A DNA stretch of 64,000 nt from Staphylococcus equorum (GCF_029531845.1 NZ_JAMBPV010000011.1:1-64000), one strand, 5' to 3'. Shown: positions 36,539-46,148, counted from the first letter of the stretch. A program made the numbers and translations. The notes: generated from the sequence alone by a model not told the origin.

Positions 36539-36613
36539 TCCACAGTAGCTCAGTGGTAGAGCTATCGGCTGTTAACCGATCGGTCGTAGGTTCGAGTCCT
36601 ACCTGTGGAGCCA
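36539..36613 (+). tRNA. tRNA-Asn(GTT)
   Basis: Acceptor arms TCCACAG/CTGTGGA, anticodon loop CTGTTAA (anticodon GTT), encoded CCA. It is a queuosine target. Confidence 0.97.
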
Positions 36614-36616
36614 TAT

Positions 36617-36688
36617 GGCCCCGTGGTCAAGCGGTTAAGACACCGCCCTTTCACGGCGGTAACACGGGTTCGAGTCCCGTCGGGGTCA
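36617..36688 (+). tRNA. tRNA-Glu(TTC)
   Basis: Acceptor arms GGCCCCG/CGGGGTC (one G-T), anticodon loop CTTTCAC (anticodon TTC). The CCA end is not encoded. A hairpin terminator follows directly. Confidence 0.95.
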
Positions 36689-36691
36689 TAC

Positions 36692-36723
36692 AAACAGAAG
36701 TGAAATATCGCTTCTGTTTTTTT
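36692..36723 (+). terminator. Terminator between tRNA-Glu and tRNA-Ser
   Basis: AAACAGAAG (36692-36700) pairs with CTTCTGTTT (36711-36719), followed by T residues. tRNA-Ser downstream may rely on read-through or a separate promoter. Confidence 0.8.
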
Positions 36724-36733
36724 ATATTATATT

Positions 36734-36822
36734 GGAGAGTTGTCCGAGTTGGCCGAAGGAGCACGCCTGGAAAGTGTGTAGACGTCACAAGCGTCTCGAG
36801 GGTTCGAATCCCTCACTCTCCG
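36734..36822 (+). tRNA. tRNA-Ser(GGA)
   Basis: Class II tRNA with acceptor arms GGAGAGT/ACTCTCC, anticodon loop CTGGAAA (anticodon GGA) and a long variable arm. It is the last tRNA before an accessory gene pocket, corresponding to the edge of vSa-beta in S. aureus. Confidence 0.94.
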
Positions 36823-37040
36823 CTACGTGATTATGATTACCCTCATTACTTATCATTCCTTAGAATGTTGATGTAGTGGGGGTATTTATTTCGTCTAATT
36901 ATTAAAAAGATAACTACTTTTTCATAGTGAAGCGTTTGAAAATATGGCTGATAAACAAAGAAATTGTGATTTTTAAACTTAAAAACTATACTGAATTAGA
37001 AAATAGAAAGCTTGAAAATCATAATTATGGGGGCTCATAC

Positions 37041-37481
37041 TTGGAAAATAGAATAGATTATTATGAAATTGCTGGAGAAGAAATGGCATTAATAATGGAT
37101 TTGGAAAAACAATTAAAGAAAACATCTATTAATAGAAAGTTACGAGAGTTGATTAAAATACGTGTCTCTCAAATAAACGGCTGCGCTTTTTGTATTGGTA
37201 TGCATACTGCAGATGCTAGAAAAATGAAAGTATCAGAAGAAGAAATTTATTTATTAAACGCATGGCATGAAACAAATATATATTCTGTAAAAGATAAATT
37301 AGCTTTTAAACTTGCAGAAGCAGTGACGAATATTACTGTGAATGGCGTTACAGAGGATCTATTTAACGAAGTTCGTAAAGCGTATACAGAAGAGGAGTAC
37401 ACAGATTTAATATTAATCATTAATCAAATTAATATGTGGAATAGATTATCTATCTCTATGGGTAATAAACATATCGTGTAA
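37041..37481 (+). CDS. Carboxymuconolactone decarboxylase / AhpD-like protein
   Basis: A 146-residue protein with the redox motif CAFCIGMHTADARK (CxxC...H, about residues 49-62), as in AhpD-type peroxidase partners. The family sense is disulfide or hydroperoxide reduction; the substrate is unknown. I choose TTG 37041, seven bases after GGGGG at 37029-37033. From there the N-terminus (ENRIDYYEIA) fits the family, while the 38 residues upstream do not. It is the first gene after tRNA-Ser, in the accessory pocket. Confidence 0.82.
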   Translation: MENRIDYYEIAGEEMALIMDLEKQLKKTSINRKLRELIKIRVSQINGCAFCIGMHTADARKMKVSEEEIYLLNAWHETNIYSVKDKLAFKLAEAVTNITVNGVTEDLFNEVRKAYTEEEYTDLILIINQINMWNRLSISMGNKHIV

Positions 37482-37503
37482 TTCATAAATTTATAGAAAT
37501 AGT

Positions 37504-37546
37504 AAAGGAGAATCAATAATTTAATATAGATTCTCCTTTATTATTT
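37504..37546 (+). terminator. Terminator after the AhpD-like gene
   Basis: AAAGGAGAATC (37504-37514) pairs with GATTCTCCTTT (37529-37539), followed by a T-rich tract. It lies between convergent genes. Confidence 0.82.
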
Positions 37547-37554
37547 AGTACATT

Positions 37555-38118
37555 TTAATCGTCTTGTTCATTGTTTAGTACTTTACCACTTTTAGCATCG
37601 ATTGTAATTTCATGTTTAGTGCTGTCATCTTTTAAGTCTAAATCGTAAACGAGTTTGCCGTCGTCTTCAGATAGTGACCATTCCTTGATCTCACCATCAA
37701 ATTCTTTTTGTCCTTTTTTGATAGCATCTTTATAATCGATGGCATCACTATACTTAAAGGCTTCATTTTCATTTATTGAATCTTCTTTTTCAGTTTCTTT
37801 ATTTAAAACCTCTTTGTTTTTATCGGAAATGATAACTTCTGATTCTTCACCATTTTTTTGTTGTTCTATTTTATAAGCCCATTCACCATTACTCTTTTCA
37901 TAAGAGATGCCTTTTAAATCTTGTCCGCTATATTCATCTTGTGCTTTTTTGATAGCATCTTTAGGACTTGTTTTGATTTTATCTAAAGTAATAACTTGTT
38001 TATCTGTGTCTTTATTACTGGAGTTTTCAGATTTAGTATCGCTCTCGGAATCTCCATTACCACATGCTGCAAGCATGATTCCTGAAAGCGCAACGGCAGT
38101 CACCAATTTTAACTTCAT
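37555..38118 (-). CDS. PepSY-domain lipoprotein
   Basis: A 187-residue exported protein with a signal peptide ending in lipobox MLAAC (Cys near residue 19), a Ser/Asp/Asn-rich linker, and two PepSY-like repeats (about 45-105 and 115-185). Each starts with a DAIKKAQDEYSG or DAIKKGQKEFDG helix. PepSY domains often inhibit proteases or modulate extracytoplasmic activity. ATG 38118 lies eight bases after AAGGAG. A GTG upstream overlaps that site. It is convergent with the AhpD-like gene. Confidence 0.85.
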   Translation of the reverse strand: MKLKLVTAVALSGIMLAACGNGDSESDTKSENSSNKDTDKQVITLDKIKTSPKDAIKKAQDEYSGQDLKGISYEKSNGEWAYKIEQQKNGEESEVIISDKNKEVLNKETEKEDSINENEAFKYSDAIDYKDAIKKGQKEFDGEIKEWSLSEDDGKLVYDLDLKDDSTKHEITIDAKSGKVLNNEQDD

Positions 38119-38304
38119 TTTTAACACTCCTTATAAATGATTCATTGATTAATCTATACCCAGTAATAATACTTTTAAACTATAATTTAAAATAAAAAAT
38201 AGTTTTTTGAGAAATTTTAGCGTGGGAAAATTTATATTCTTGAGTATGAGTAATAAAAAATGTAAATTAAATATATTTTCTATTTATGAAATTGGTATAA
38301 GTAT

Positions 38305-38336
38305 ACAAAAATAAACCACTTATATGAATAGGTGGT
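38305..38336 (-). terminator. Weak terminator downstream of the glycosyltransferase locus
   Basis: ACCACTTAT (38315-38323) pairs with ATAGGTGGT (38328-38336) with one wobble. The minus strand continues into a T-rich run. Confidence 0.45.
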
Positions 38337-38399
38337 CATTTTAAAAATTGATATTGGATTAATGCGTAATACATTAGTAAGTGATTTCACAAATAATAT

Positions 38400-38886
38400 T
38401 TATTGCTTTGTAGCATTGACGTCAATATAGCCAATCCATCTATTTTTAGTGTCATATATAGAATAATACTGTTTTTTATTACCTAAAGTATAAATATACT
38501 TTAGGTAAATGTTTGATTATAATAATGTGTGCTTATATTGTTTTGATTATCAAAATAAAGGTTGTTTCATATAGGGAAGTTTTTTCTGAAACCTTTACTT
38601 TTTTATTAAAGTAAGTTGGTGTTAAGTCAGTAACATCTCTTTTATTAAAATACCCAATCCATTTATTTTTATTATCGTATAGAGATAAATATGTATGTCC
38701 ATTATTGCGTTTGAAAAAATATTTTGCTTTATAGACATTACCTAATTTAATGTTCTTTAATGAGATTTTTTTTGGAAAATAGAAAGTCACTCCATACTAC
38801 AATTTTTTCTTTGTTTAGTTTTAAATCTTCTTGCTTCAATGCTAAGTAATGTCTATTTTTATAATTAAAGTTTTCCAATTATATCT
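38400..38886 (-). pseudogene. Decayed GW/SH3-like repeat region following the glycosyltransferase
   Basis: On the minus strand, three frames carry fragments of one repeated module. YKNRHYLALKQEDLKL is at about 38800-38860. HTYLSLYDNKNKWIGYF lies inside the frame 38533-38790. YYSIYDTKNRWIGYIDV ends at a stop at 38400. Shifts of frame separate them, one close to an A8 run near 38775. The modules resemble the GW/SH3-like wall-binding repeats found at the C-terminus of staphylococcal surface enzymes. I read this as the decayed tail of the gene at 38887, or of a former neighbour. Confidence 0.75.
38481..38506. repeat. 26-nt palindrome inside the decayed repeat region
   Basis: ACCTAAAGTATA (38481-38492) and TATACTTTAGGT (38495-38506) are exact reverse complements around a two-base centre. 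It falls in the coding remnant just before the second GW module, so it may be a rearrangement scar rather than a regulatory site. Confidence 0.7.
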
Positions 38887-39888
38887 TTAACCACCTTTTA
38901 ATATTTTATCTGCAGTCATCAGAGCCAACAGGTTATTTTGACGAATAGCTTCCAATTTCAAATTAAATATAGGCGTTACATATGTATCTGCTGTTCTAGG
39001 AATTTCATTTATGGCTTTTGATAAATATTTAAGCCATTCTTTTTTCTCTTTATAACTCATTTTGCTAATTGAAAAATGCTTATTCTGTCCATGTCTAAAT
39101 AACCTTGTCGTATACTTCGCTGCAAATTTGTCTCGGAGTATACTATTTTTGTATACTTTACTGCAATATATAGTGTTATAGATATTGCTTATAGTAGAAA
39201 AGTATTGTTTCGGTGTGCTTTTCTTAGTAGATAGATGATTTTTTGTTGAGAAATCATTCACAACAATGTAGTATTCATAATCAGTTTTAATAGAATAATT
39301 TTCTGAATTCATAAGGAATTCTATAGTGAAAAGTTGATCCTCCGCAGTTTTAGCATTTGTTTTAAAACGAATTTTATTTTTATGTATAACATTACTTTTA
39401 AACATTTTTAAAACTGAAAGTGCATAAAATAAACTGTTTTCTAGAATATCCGCTTTTGGCACATTACCATTCTCAAACACTGCTTTCGGAACACCTCTAC
39501 CTTCTCCTTCAACACCATACTTACCAATGATTAAATCACTATTATTTTCTTTTCCATAAGTGTATAGGTCCTCTAACGCTCTTTCGTGCAAGTAATCATC
39601 AGAATCTAAGAAGAAAATGTACTCTGAATTACTCATGCTTATGCCTTTATTTCTTGGGGCACTCGCGCTTCCTGTGTTTTTATTTAATTTTTTAAATTTT
39701 ATTAAATGGTTATAATTAACCCAATATGCTTTAATAGTTTCTATAGTTTCAATATCATTTGAATGATCATCTATAATTATTAATTCAAAATCTTTTTGGC
39801 TCATAGTTTGATTTAGAATTGAATCGATAGTACGAGAAATCATCTTCCCGTTATTATATGTAGGCATGATCACACTAACCTTTTTCAT
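38887..39888 (-). CDS. Family 2 glycosyltransferase, TarP/TarS-like
   Basis: A 333-residue GT-A enzyme. The nucleotide-sugar motif is VSVIMPTYNNG (4-14), the metal motif D95-S-D97 and the catalytic region TAEDQLFTIEF (Asp184). Spacing and length fit S. aureus TarP (about 327 residues), which adds GlcNAc to wall teichoic acid ribitol. TarS is longer, with a C-terminal domain. ATG 39888 follows AAAGGAG. The reading frame ends at GG just before the decayed GW repeats, so it may be a shortened form of a longer ancestor. The acceptor polymer here is not known. Confidence 0.82.
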   Translation of the reverse strand: MKKVSVIMPTYNNGKMISRTIDSILNQTMSQKDFELIIIDDHSNDIETIETIKAYWVNYNHLIKFKKLNKNTGSASAPRNKGISMSNSEYIFFLDSDDYLHERALEDLYTYGKENNSDLIIGKYGVEGEGRGVPKAVFENGNVPKADILENSLFYALSVLKMFKSNVIHKNKIRFKTNAKTAEDQLFTIEFLMNSENYSIKTDYEYYIVVNDFSTKNHLSTKKSTPKQYFSTISNIYNTIYCSKVYKNSILRDKFAAKYTTRLFRHGQNKHFSISKMSYKEKKEWLKYLSKAINEIPRTADTYVTPIFNLKLEAIRQNNLLALMTADKILKGG

Positions 39889-40162
39889 AAGAAATCACTC
39901 CTTTAAACTAAAATAGCAAAGTTAAATATGAGATGGAATAAGATTTAAAAAAGTGTAAAAATATAACTGCAAATGTAAAAAAATAGATGTATGAAAATTC
40001 AAAAGCTATTTGAAATAAAAACAAACATTTAAAAATATGATATATGACTGAAAATTTAACTTATAAAACCTTTGCGTAGTCATAAAGTTAAAGCGAATAT
40101 TTGGACCATGTTAAATAATAATAAAAGCGTTATAATATAACATGAGATGGAGGAATGTAGGC

Positions 40163-41551
40163 GTGGAATTTTGGTTGAAAAAACAAGCAGAACTAAATGG
40201 AAAAAAGGTGTTTATAGATGATGGAACAAAGCAAATTTCATTTAAAGAGACATATCAATATGCTTCGGTATTAGCTTATCAATTAAAACAATTAGATAAG
40301 CGAAGAATTGGATTATATATCGATAATTCGATAGCGTCTGTCATTTTAATTAATGCAGCATGGTTAGCTGGTATTGAAATAGCTATGTTAAATACGCGGC
40401 TGACTAAAAAGGAAATGCTTGCACAAATGGCATCAATTGAAGTTGATACTGTGATAGCGCGAGAGCCGATACAATTAGAAGGCATTCAGATACTTAATTA
40501 TGAAAACTTATGGACTCATTTGGATGATAATCAATTTGAAGCGTCATTTTCAATAGAGCGTATTGCCTCTATTATGTTTACATCAGGGACAACGGGACCT
40601 CAAAAAGCTGTGCCACAGACATTTAGCAATCACTATGCAAGCGCAAGTGGCTGTAAAGAAAGTCTTGGATTTGATCAAAATACTAAATGGCTATCGGTAT
40701 TGCCTATCTATCATATTTCAGGATTAAGCGTAATATTAAGAGCGTTAATTGAAGGTTTTACAGTTCGTATAGCATCTAAATTTAATTCTGTTAATATGTT
40801 AAATATTATAAAAGAAGAATTACCCACACATGTGTCACTTGTGCCACAGACATTGAAGTGGTTAATGGATAAAGGATTTGACCAACCTTATCATGTTCAA
40901 AAAATATTACTTGGTGGCGCGAAACTCTCAAGTTCTCTGATTGATCAAGCACTTCAAAGTAGATTGCCAATATATAATTCTTTCGGTATGACAGAAACGT
41001 GTTCACAGTTTTTAACTGCATCTCCGGAGATGTTATCACACCGTTATGATACAGTAGGTAAACCGAGTGAAAATGTTGATGTAAAAATTAAAGCTCCAAA
41101 TTCACTAGGTCATGGTGAATTGTTAATCAAAGGTGATAATGTTATGCAAGGTTACCTATACCCTGAAAATAAGCAAGATATCTTTGAAGCAGGTTATTTT
41201 AATACTGGTGATATTGCAGAAATAGATGACGAAGGTTATGTCATGGTTTATGATCGCAGAAAAGATTTGATAATCAGTGGTGGAGAAAATATCTATCCTT
41301 ATCAAATTGAGTCAGTAGCTAAAAATTATAATGGCATAGAAGATGCGATGTGTGTCGGTGTAGAAGATACTACGTGGGGAGAAGTCCCATATTTATATTA
41401 CGTTGCGAATGTAACGATATCTGAGACACAATTATTAGAGTATTTTAGTCAAAACTTAGCAAAATATAAAATACCTAAGCAATTTGAACGTGTTGAAGCA
41501 TTACCTTATACGTCAACAGGGAAGCTACAGAGAAACCGTTTGAAACTTTAA
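40163..41551 (+). CDS. menE: O-succinylbenzoate-CoA ligase
   Basis: A 462-residue acyl-adenylating enzyme of menaquinone synthesis. It has the P-loop [14 protein letters not shown] (about 141-154), SFGMTETCS, and [17 protein letters not shown]. The start is GTG 40163, nine bases after GGAGG at 40149-40153. The N-terminus [10 protein letters not shown] fits MenE, whereas the seven residues upstream do not. menC starts 13 nt downstream. Confidence 0.95.
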   Translation: MEFWLKKQAELNGKKVFIDDGTKQISFKETYQYASVLAYQLKQLDKRRIGLYIDNSIASVILINAAWLAGIEIAMLNTRLTKKEMLAQMASIEVDTVIAREPIQLEGIQILNYENLWTHLDDNQFEASFSIERIASIMFTSGTTGPQKAVPQTFSNHYASASGCKESLGFDQNTKWLSVLPIYHISGLSVILRALIEGFTVRIASKFNSVNMLNIIKEELPTHVSLVPQTLKWLMDKGFDQPYHVQKILLGGAKLSSSLIDQALQSRLPIYNSFGMTETCSQFLTASPEMLSHRYDTVGKPSENVDVKIKAPNSLGHGELLIKGDNVMQGYLYPENKQDIFEAGYFNTGDIAEIDDEGYVMVYDRRKDLIISGGENIYPYQIESVAKNYNGIEDAMCVGVEDTTWGEVPYLYYVANVTISETQLLEYFSQNLAKYKIPKQFERVEALPYTSTGKLQRNRLKL

Positions 41552-41564
41552 ATACGAGGTGCAT

Positions 41565-42569
41565 ATGAAATTACAGGCAGTGAAATTATACGAATATAAT
41601 GCTAATTTTAAATATCCTATTGTGACGCCGAAAATTAAATTGATTTGTCGAAAGGCATTAATCATTGAATTGATCACTGATACGGAACAACATTATTTTG
41701 GAGAATGTAATGCTTTTGAGACGGATTGGTATTCGACAGAAACGATAGAAGTTGTGCGTCAACAAACAGAGAAATGGATTGAACAATACCAAAATGACAC
41801 GTTTAGTCATTTTGAAAAGGCACAAGCAACATTAGAAGGTTTGACGGCATATCCAGCTACTAGAAGTATGCTGGTGATGGCTTTCTATCAAATGTTTTAT
41901 GAAATGTATTCATTTAATGTTCCTTATGGTGCGACGGTAAGTGGTTTGACTGAAGGGAATTTAAAGCAACTTGCAGATACACAACCGCAACGTGTTAAAA
42001 TAAAATGGTCACAGCATATACTACAAAATATTGAAACGTTAGAACAATTAGATTTTCAACCTAATATTGCAATAGATGCAAATGAATCTATTCAAGATGA
42101 TGAGTCACACAAGTTAAAACAACTTGCTAATAAATCGTTACTCTATATAGAAGAACCTTTTAAGTCATTAGAAAAACTAGAGTGTGTTACTAAGTCAGAA
42201 TTACCACCAATTGCAATTGATGAAAAAGCATTATCTCAAGATGAAATTATGAAAATTATCGATCATAGCCCTATTGATGTAGTTGTGTTGAAACCATTTA
42301 GACTAGGTGGGATAGATAAAGTATTAGAAATCATTAACGTTTTAAAACCGAAAGATATCAAAATTGTTATCGGGGGTATGTATGAATATGGATTAAGTAG
42401 ATATTTCACTGCATTACTAGCTCAATACGCTGATTATCCAAGCGATATCACACCAGAAGGTTATTATTTTAAAAATGATATAGTAAATAATGCAGGCATA
42501 TTAAAAGGAGATTCAATATATTTTGAACCTCCCGTAGTTAATACAGCACAATTAAAGCACGTATATTAA
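41565..42569 (+). CDS. menC: O-succinylbenzoate synthase
   Basis: A 334-residue enolase-superfamily enzyme that dehydrates SHCHC in the menaquinone pathway. Catalytic Lys lies in RVKIKW (about 145-150) and Lys in VLKPFRLGG. Metal ligands are Asp in IDANES, Glu in IEEPF and Asp in IDEKA. ATG 41565 follows GAGG. Its 3' end overlaps the convergent yidD stop by 4 nt. It is co-transcribed with menE. Confidence 0.94.
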   Translation: MKLQAVKLYEYNANFKYPIVTPKIKLICRKALIIELITDTEQHYFGECNAFETDWYSTETIEVVRQQTEKWIEQYQNDTFSHFEKAQATLEGLTAYPATRSMLVMAFYQMFYEMYSFNVPYGATVSGLTEGNLKQLADTQPQRVKIKWSQHILQNIETLEQLDFQPNIAIDANESIQDDESHKLKQLANKSLLYIEEPFKSLEKLECVTKSELPPIAIDEKALSQDEIMKIIDHSPIDVVVLKPFRLGGIDKVLEIINVLKPKDIKIVIGGMYEYGLSRYFTALLAQYADYPSDITPEGYYFKNDIVNNAGILKGDSIYFEPPVVNTAQLKHVY

Positions 42570-42802
42570 TCTTTTTTATTTTCCTTTTTCTTTAATGGTA
42601 CTGGGTCAAAACCACCTTTATGAAGTGGATGACATTTTGAAATTCGTTTAACACCTAACCACGTACCTTTAAATGCACCATAGACTTGTATCGCTTCTCT
42701 TGTATATTCAGAGCAAGTAGGATAGAAACGACATGTGGCAGGTGTCATTGGCGAAATGAACCGTTGATAAATACGTATGAGTCCTAGGAACAATGTCTTC
42801 AT
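42566..42802 (-). CDS. yidD: Membrane protein insertion efficiency factor YidD
   Basis: A 78-residue UPF0161 protein with the family block [13 protein letters not shown] and [13 protein letters not shown], including conserved Cys residues. YidD assists YidC-dependent membrane insertion. RBS GGAGG precedes ATG 42802. It overlaps the 3' end of menC on the opposite strand by 4 nt. Confidence 0.94.
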   Translation of the reverse strand: MKTLFLGLIRIYQRFISPMTPATCRFYPTCSEYTREAIQVYGAFKGTWLGVKRISKCHPLHKGGFDPVPLKKKENKKD

Positions 42803-42864
42803 TATAATTTTGCCTCCAACAAATAACTTAGCATAGATAGTTTAACATAATTAAAGGGAGAAGG

Positions 42865-43341
42865 ATGAACGTGAAGTTTAAAGATAGCGAAAATGATGAT
42901 GTGTTTTTATCCTATAAAAATGGCGGAGATCATGCTGATGGTAATCATGTCCTGATTATCCCTGTATTTCAAGGACAGTTGCTGTTTACCAATCATAAAT
43001 TGAGAGGCATAGAGTTCCCCGGTGGCAAAAAAGAAGTAGGAGAATCCAGTGAAGTAGCAGCAGCTAGAGAGTTATTCGAAGAAACAGGTGCAACGATAAA
43101 GCAGTGTAATTATATTGCGCAATATCGTGTAGAAAGACAAAATGGAATAAGCTTTACTAAAGATGTATTTATGGTTGTCGTTAAAGATATAGAGCAACAA
43201 AGTGATTACTTAGAAACAAATGGCCCTGTGTTTTATAATAACGTGTATGATATTCCAGAAGAACGCAAAAGCTACTTATTGAAAGACGCAGCAATTTTAC
43301 AATGTTTAGAGAGAGTGATGGAGCTTGGATTTTATTCATAG
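42865..43341 (+). CDS. ytkD: Nucleoside triphosphatase YtkD, Nudix family
   Basis: A 158-residue hydrolase with the Nudix box GGKKEVGESSEVAAARELFE (about 52-71). Bacillus YtkD hydrolyses 8-oxo-dGTP and other nucleotides. The start is ATG 42865, with GGGAG four bases upstream. A GTG at 42871 is an alternative with better spacing. It overlaps the next gene by 17 nt. Confidence 0.88.
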   Translation: MNVKFKDSENDDVFLSYKNGGDHADGNHVLIIPVFQGQLLFTNHKLRGIEFPGGKKEVGESSEVAAARELFEETGATIKQCNYIAQYRVERQNGISFTKDVFMVVVKDIEQQSDYLETNGPVFYNNVYDIPEERKSYLLKDAAILQCLERVMELGFYS

Positions 43342-44119
43342 AAAACGTATGCCAGTTGAAGCACCAGCGCATTTTTTTGAAGAAGTCACATATAACGTCG
43401 ACGCGTTAAAAGTTCGTGGTCTCTTAATGGCGCCTAAAGAAGATGTTAAAAGAATTGTAATTTATTTACGTGGTGGAAAAGGGCAAGTCGGTATGGTACG
43501 TACAGGACGTTTAATGCAATTTGCAGATAAGCATACATTAGTATTTGGCCCGTATTATCGCGGAAATAATGGCAGTGAAGGAAAAGATGCATTTTATGGC
43601 GACGACTTAAACGATGTTACTGTTGCTATTAGAATGTTAAACCAAATGTATCCAGAAGTACATATTCATATGGTTGGATTTTCTAGAGGCGGTTTACAAG
43701 GACTATTAACATTTCAAGATTTACCAATATCCAGTTATATTATATGGGGCGGTGTCTCTGATATATATTTAATGTATGAAGAGCGAGTTGATTTAAGAGG
43801 CATGCTTAAACGTATGATTGGTCATCCTAAAAAGAACGTTGATGCATATAGGAAACGAGATGCAGTCTCCCAAATTACTGAGAATAGCCCACCGATTTTA
43901 ATAGTACACGGTGGAAAAGATTATCAAGTTGGTATTCACCAAGCATATTATTTAGCGGAACAATTGGGCCGTATAGGCACAACTTATCGCACATTTTATC
44001 AAATAGAAGAAGGACATATTCCTAGACCCTTTGCGTTACAAGCAACATTATTTACAATCAAACAATGGATGGCAGATGTTGAAAGTAAGCATATTAAACA
44101 AAACTATAATGAACAATAA
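43325..44119 (+). CDS. Alpha/beta-hydrolase, S9 peptidase-like
   Basis: A 264-residue hydrolase with nucleophile motif GFSRGGLQG (about 118-126), an Asp-containing HGGKDYQV segment (about 200-207) and a C-terminal His in EEGHIPRP. It resembles acyl-peptide hydrolase or dienelactone-type enzymes; the substrate is unknown. The start is probably TTG 43325, inside the end of ytkD, seven to nine bases after AGAGAG. ATG 43349 is a less likely alternative. It is translationally coupled to ytkD. Confidence 0.8.
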   Translation: MDFIHRKRMPVEAPAHFFEEVTYNVDALKVRGLLMAPKEDVKRIVIYLRGGKGQVGMVRTGRLMQFADKHTLVFGPYYRGNNGSEGKDAFYGDDLNDVTVAIRMLNQMYPEVHIHMVGFSRGGLQGLLTFQDLPISSYIIWGGVSDIYLMYEERVDLRGMLKRMIGHPKKNVDAYRKRDAVSQITENSPPILIVHGGKDYQVGIHQAYYLAEQLGRIGTTYRTFYQIEEGHIPRPFALQATLFTIKQWMADVESKHIKQNYNEQ

Positions 44120-44157
44120 AAGGCATGAACTACAATTCTTTCGTAGTTCATGCCTTT
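44119..44157. terminator. Bidirectional terminator between the hydrolase gene and pckA
   Basis: A perfect 15-bp stem, AAAGGCATGAACTAC (44119-44133) with GTAGTTCATGCCTTT (44143-44157), is used by convergent genes. Confidence 0.9.
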
Positions 44158-44171
44158 GGTATTGTTTTAAA

Positions 44172-45761
44172 TTATTTGAAACCACCATTGTTGGCTAAAT
44201 CTTCTACTTCTGTACCGAATTTTTCAAAATTATGTTTAAAACGGTTAATTAAATCTTGAGCTTGCTCTCTATATGCTTCTGGCTTACTCCAAGCATTAAT
44301 AGGGTTTAGCAATGTTTGTGGAACACCTTCAATTTCTACTGGGATATCTAATCCGAACATGTCATCTTGCATGTATTCAATATCACTTAATTGCCCAGTA
44401 ATAGCTTGGTTTACCATTTGTCTTGTGTAGTTAAGGCTGATACGACGTCCGAGCCCATATTGGCCGCCAGTCCAACCTGTATTAACTAGATAAACATCGA
44501 CATCATGTTTATCAATTAAATTTCCTAATAGGTCTGCATAAACTTTTGCGTTGAGAGGTAAGAATGGTGAACCGAAACAAGTTGAGAATGATGGTTCTGG
44601 CTCTGTAACACCACGTTCTGTACCAGCTAATTTAGCTGTGAAACCACTAAGGAAATGGTACATTGCTTGATCTTTAGATAGTTTAGAAATAGGTGGTAAT
44701 ACACCAAAAGCATCAGCAGTTAAGAAAATAATTGTATTCGGGTGTGCTGCTTTAGATGGAGTAACGATATTATCAATATGATCGATTGGATAAGCAGCTC
44801 TTGTATTTTCAGTGTAGTAGTTATCATCGAAGTCTACATCACCATCTTCGTCGACAACTACGTTTTCTAAAATTGTACCATATTTAATTGCGTCGTATAT
44901 TTGTGGTTCTTTTTTATATGAAAGGTTAATTGCTTTTGCATAACAGCCACCTTCAATATTGAAAATGCCATTTTCATTCCATCCATGCTCATCATCACCA
45001 ATCAGTTTGCGTGTTGGATCAGCAGAAAGTGTTGTTTTACCTGTACCAGATAAACCGAAGAACAATGCAACATCACCTTTATCGCCAACATTAGCCGAAC
45101 AGTGCATGCTCATGATTTTATCTTTAGGGAGTAAATAGTTCATTACTGAGAAGATTCCTTTTTTCATTTCTCCAGCGTATTCAGTGCCACCAATCAATAT
45201 CACTTTATGCTTAAAAGAGGTAATTATAAATGTTTCGGAGTTTGTGCCGTCAACTTCAGGAACTGCTTTAAAAGAAGGTGCTGAAACAATAGTGAAATCA
45301 GATTTAATTTCACTAGCTTCTTCTTTAGTGCTTGGGCGAATGAACATATTTTGTGCGAATAAATTATGCCAAGCCAACTCATTAATTACAGTGAGTTTTA
45401 ATTGTGAATCCTCATCACTACCTGCATAACCATTAAATACATAAAGTTCATCTTTTTTGTTTAAATGAGCTAAAACTTTATCATACAAATTTAAGAAAGT
45501 TTCTTCTTCGATAGGTTGATTTATATTACCCCAATCGATGTCATCTCTATAGGATGGTTCATTTACAATAAACTTATCTTTTGGAGAACGACCTGTGTAT
45601 TTACCTGTTTTAGCGTTAATTGCTCCTAGTTCAGTTAGTGCACCCTCATCATTATTTAAAATTTTGTTATACAACTGTGTTGTAGATAATTGAAATAATG
45701 ATGATGGTTTGTCCAATATACTTTCAATCTTGCTTGTGTATGTGTATGTATCTACCGCCAT
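44172..45761 (-). CDS. pckA: Phosphoenolpyruvate carboxykinase (ATP)
   Basis: A 529-residue gluconeogenic enzyme forming phosphoenolpyruvate from oxaloacetate. It has the kinase P-loop [11 protein letters not shown] (about 233-243), [15 protein letters not shown] with a metal ligand, and a C-terminal TGWTGGQYG segment. Full length. ATG 45761 follows GGAGGG. A promoter and a cre-like palindrome sit just upstream, consistent with glucose repression by CcpA. It is divergent from metK. Confidence 0.96.
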   Translation of the reverse strand: MAVDTYTYTSKIESILDKPSSLFQLSTTQLYNKILNNDEGALTELGAINAKTGKYTGRSPKDKFIVNEPSYRDDIDWGNINQPIEEETFLNLYDKVLAHLNKKDELYVFNGYAGSDEDSQLKLTVINELAWHNLFAQNMFIRPSTKEEASEIKSDFTIVSAPSFKAVPEVDGTNSETFIITSFKHKVILIGGTEYAGEMKKGIFSVMNYLLPKDKIMSMHCSANVGDKGDVALFFGLSGTGKTTLSADPTRKLIGDDEHGWNENGIFNIEGGCYAKAINLSYKKEPQIYDAIKYGTILENVVVDEDGDVDFDDNYYTENTRAAYPIDHIDNIVTPSKAAHPNTIIFLTADAFGVLPPISKLSKDQAMYHFLSGFTAKLAGTERGVTEPEPSFSTCFGSPFLPLNAKVYADLLGNLIDKHDVDVYLVNTGWTGGQYGLGRRISLNYTRQMVNQAITGQLSDIEYMQDDMFGLDIPVEIEGVPQTLLNPINAWSKPEAYREQAQDLINRFKHNFEKFGTEVEDLANNGGFK

Positions 45762-45789
45762 ACTAATCCCTCCAACGCTATTTAGTTAA

Positions 45790-45803
45790 TGTAAGCCTTT
45801 ACA
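45790..45803 (-). promoter_or_regulatory. Candidate cre site at pckA
   Basis: The palindrome TGTAAAGGCTTACA (minus strand) has the cre arms TGTAA and TTACA, but the central CG is GG, a single mismatch. It lies about at the pckA transcription start, a repressing position. Confidence 0.45.
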
Positions 45804-45810
45804 ATTAAAG

Positions 45811-45838
45811 AGTATAACACATATGAGTTAATAGTCCA
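45811..45838 (-). promoter_or_regulatory. Promoter of pckA
   Basis: On the minus strand TGGACT (45833-45838), a 16-nt spacer and TATACT (45811-45816). Confidence 0.5.
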
Positions 45839-45883
45839 CATCATATTAAAAGGAATTTTAAAGAAATATAAGTAAATGTTAAA

Positions 45884-45912
45884 TTGACAATATATCATAG
45901 ATTAGGTACTAT
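45884..45912 (+). promoter_or_regulatory. Promoter of the SAM-riboswitch/metK transcript
   Basis: TTGACA (45884-45889), 17-nt spacer, TACTAT (45907-45912). Transcription would start a few bases before the riboswitch. Confidence 0.75.
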
Positions 45913-45925
45913 AGGACTTAACGGA

Positions 45926-46043
45926 TTCTCTTATCCTGAGTGGCGGAGGGACATGGACCCAATGAAGCCCAGCAACCTCTTCTTAATTGAAGAAAGGTGC
46001 CAAACCGTTTGCAGACATATATCGTCTGAACGATAAGAGCGAA
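45926..46043 (+). ncRNA. SAM-I (S-box) riboswitch
   Basis: Conserved S-box blocks are present: P1 arms CTCTTATC (45928-45935) and GATAAGAG (46032-46039), GAGTGGCGGAGGGAC, AATGAAGCCC and CAGCAACC. SAM binding should stabilise the anti-antiterminator and allow the terminator at 46053, lowering metK expression when SAM is plentiful. Confidence 0.95.
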
Positions 46044-46052
46044 TGGACGTAT

Positions 46053-46095
46053 AAGGGCCTTCTCTCTATTTAATATAGTGATGAAGGCCTTTTTT
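46053..46095 (+). terminator. Riboswitch-controlled terminator of metK
   Basis: AAGGGCCTTC (46053-46062) pairs with GAAGGCCTTT (46083-46092), followed by T residues, just after the S-box aptamer. Confidence 0.88.
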
Positions 46096-46148
46096 AATGA
46101 GCTCAACAGAGAGAGAATTTTCGTAATTTAAAACTAAAGGAGCAAATT

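Noticed and set aside
36553..36876. 107-residue ORF over the second tRNA cluster
   Set aside because: It covers tRNA-Asn, Glu and Ser and has no coding signals.
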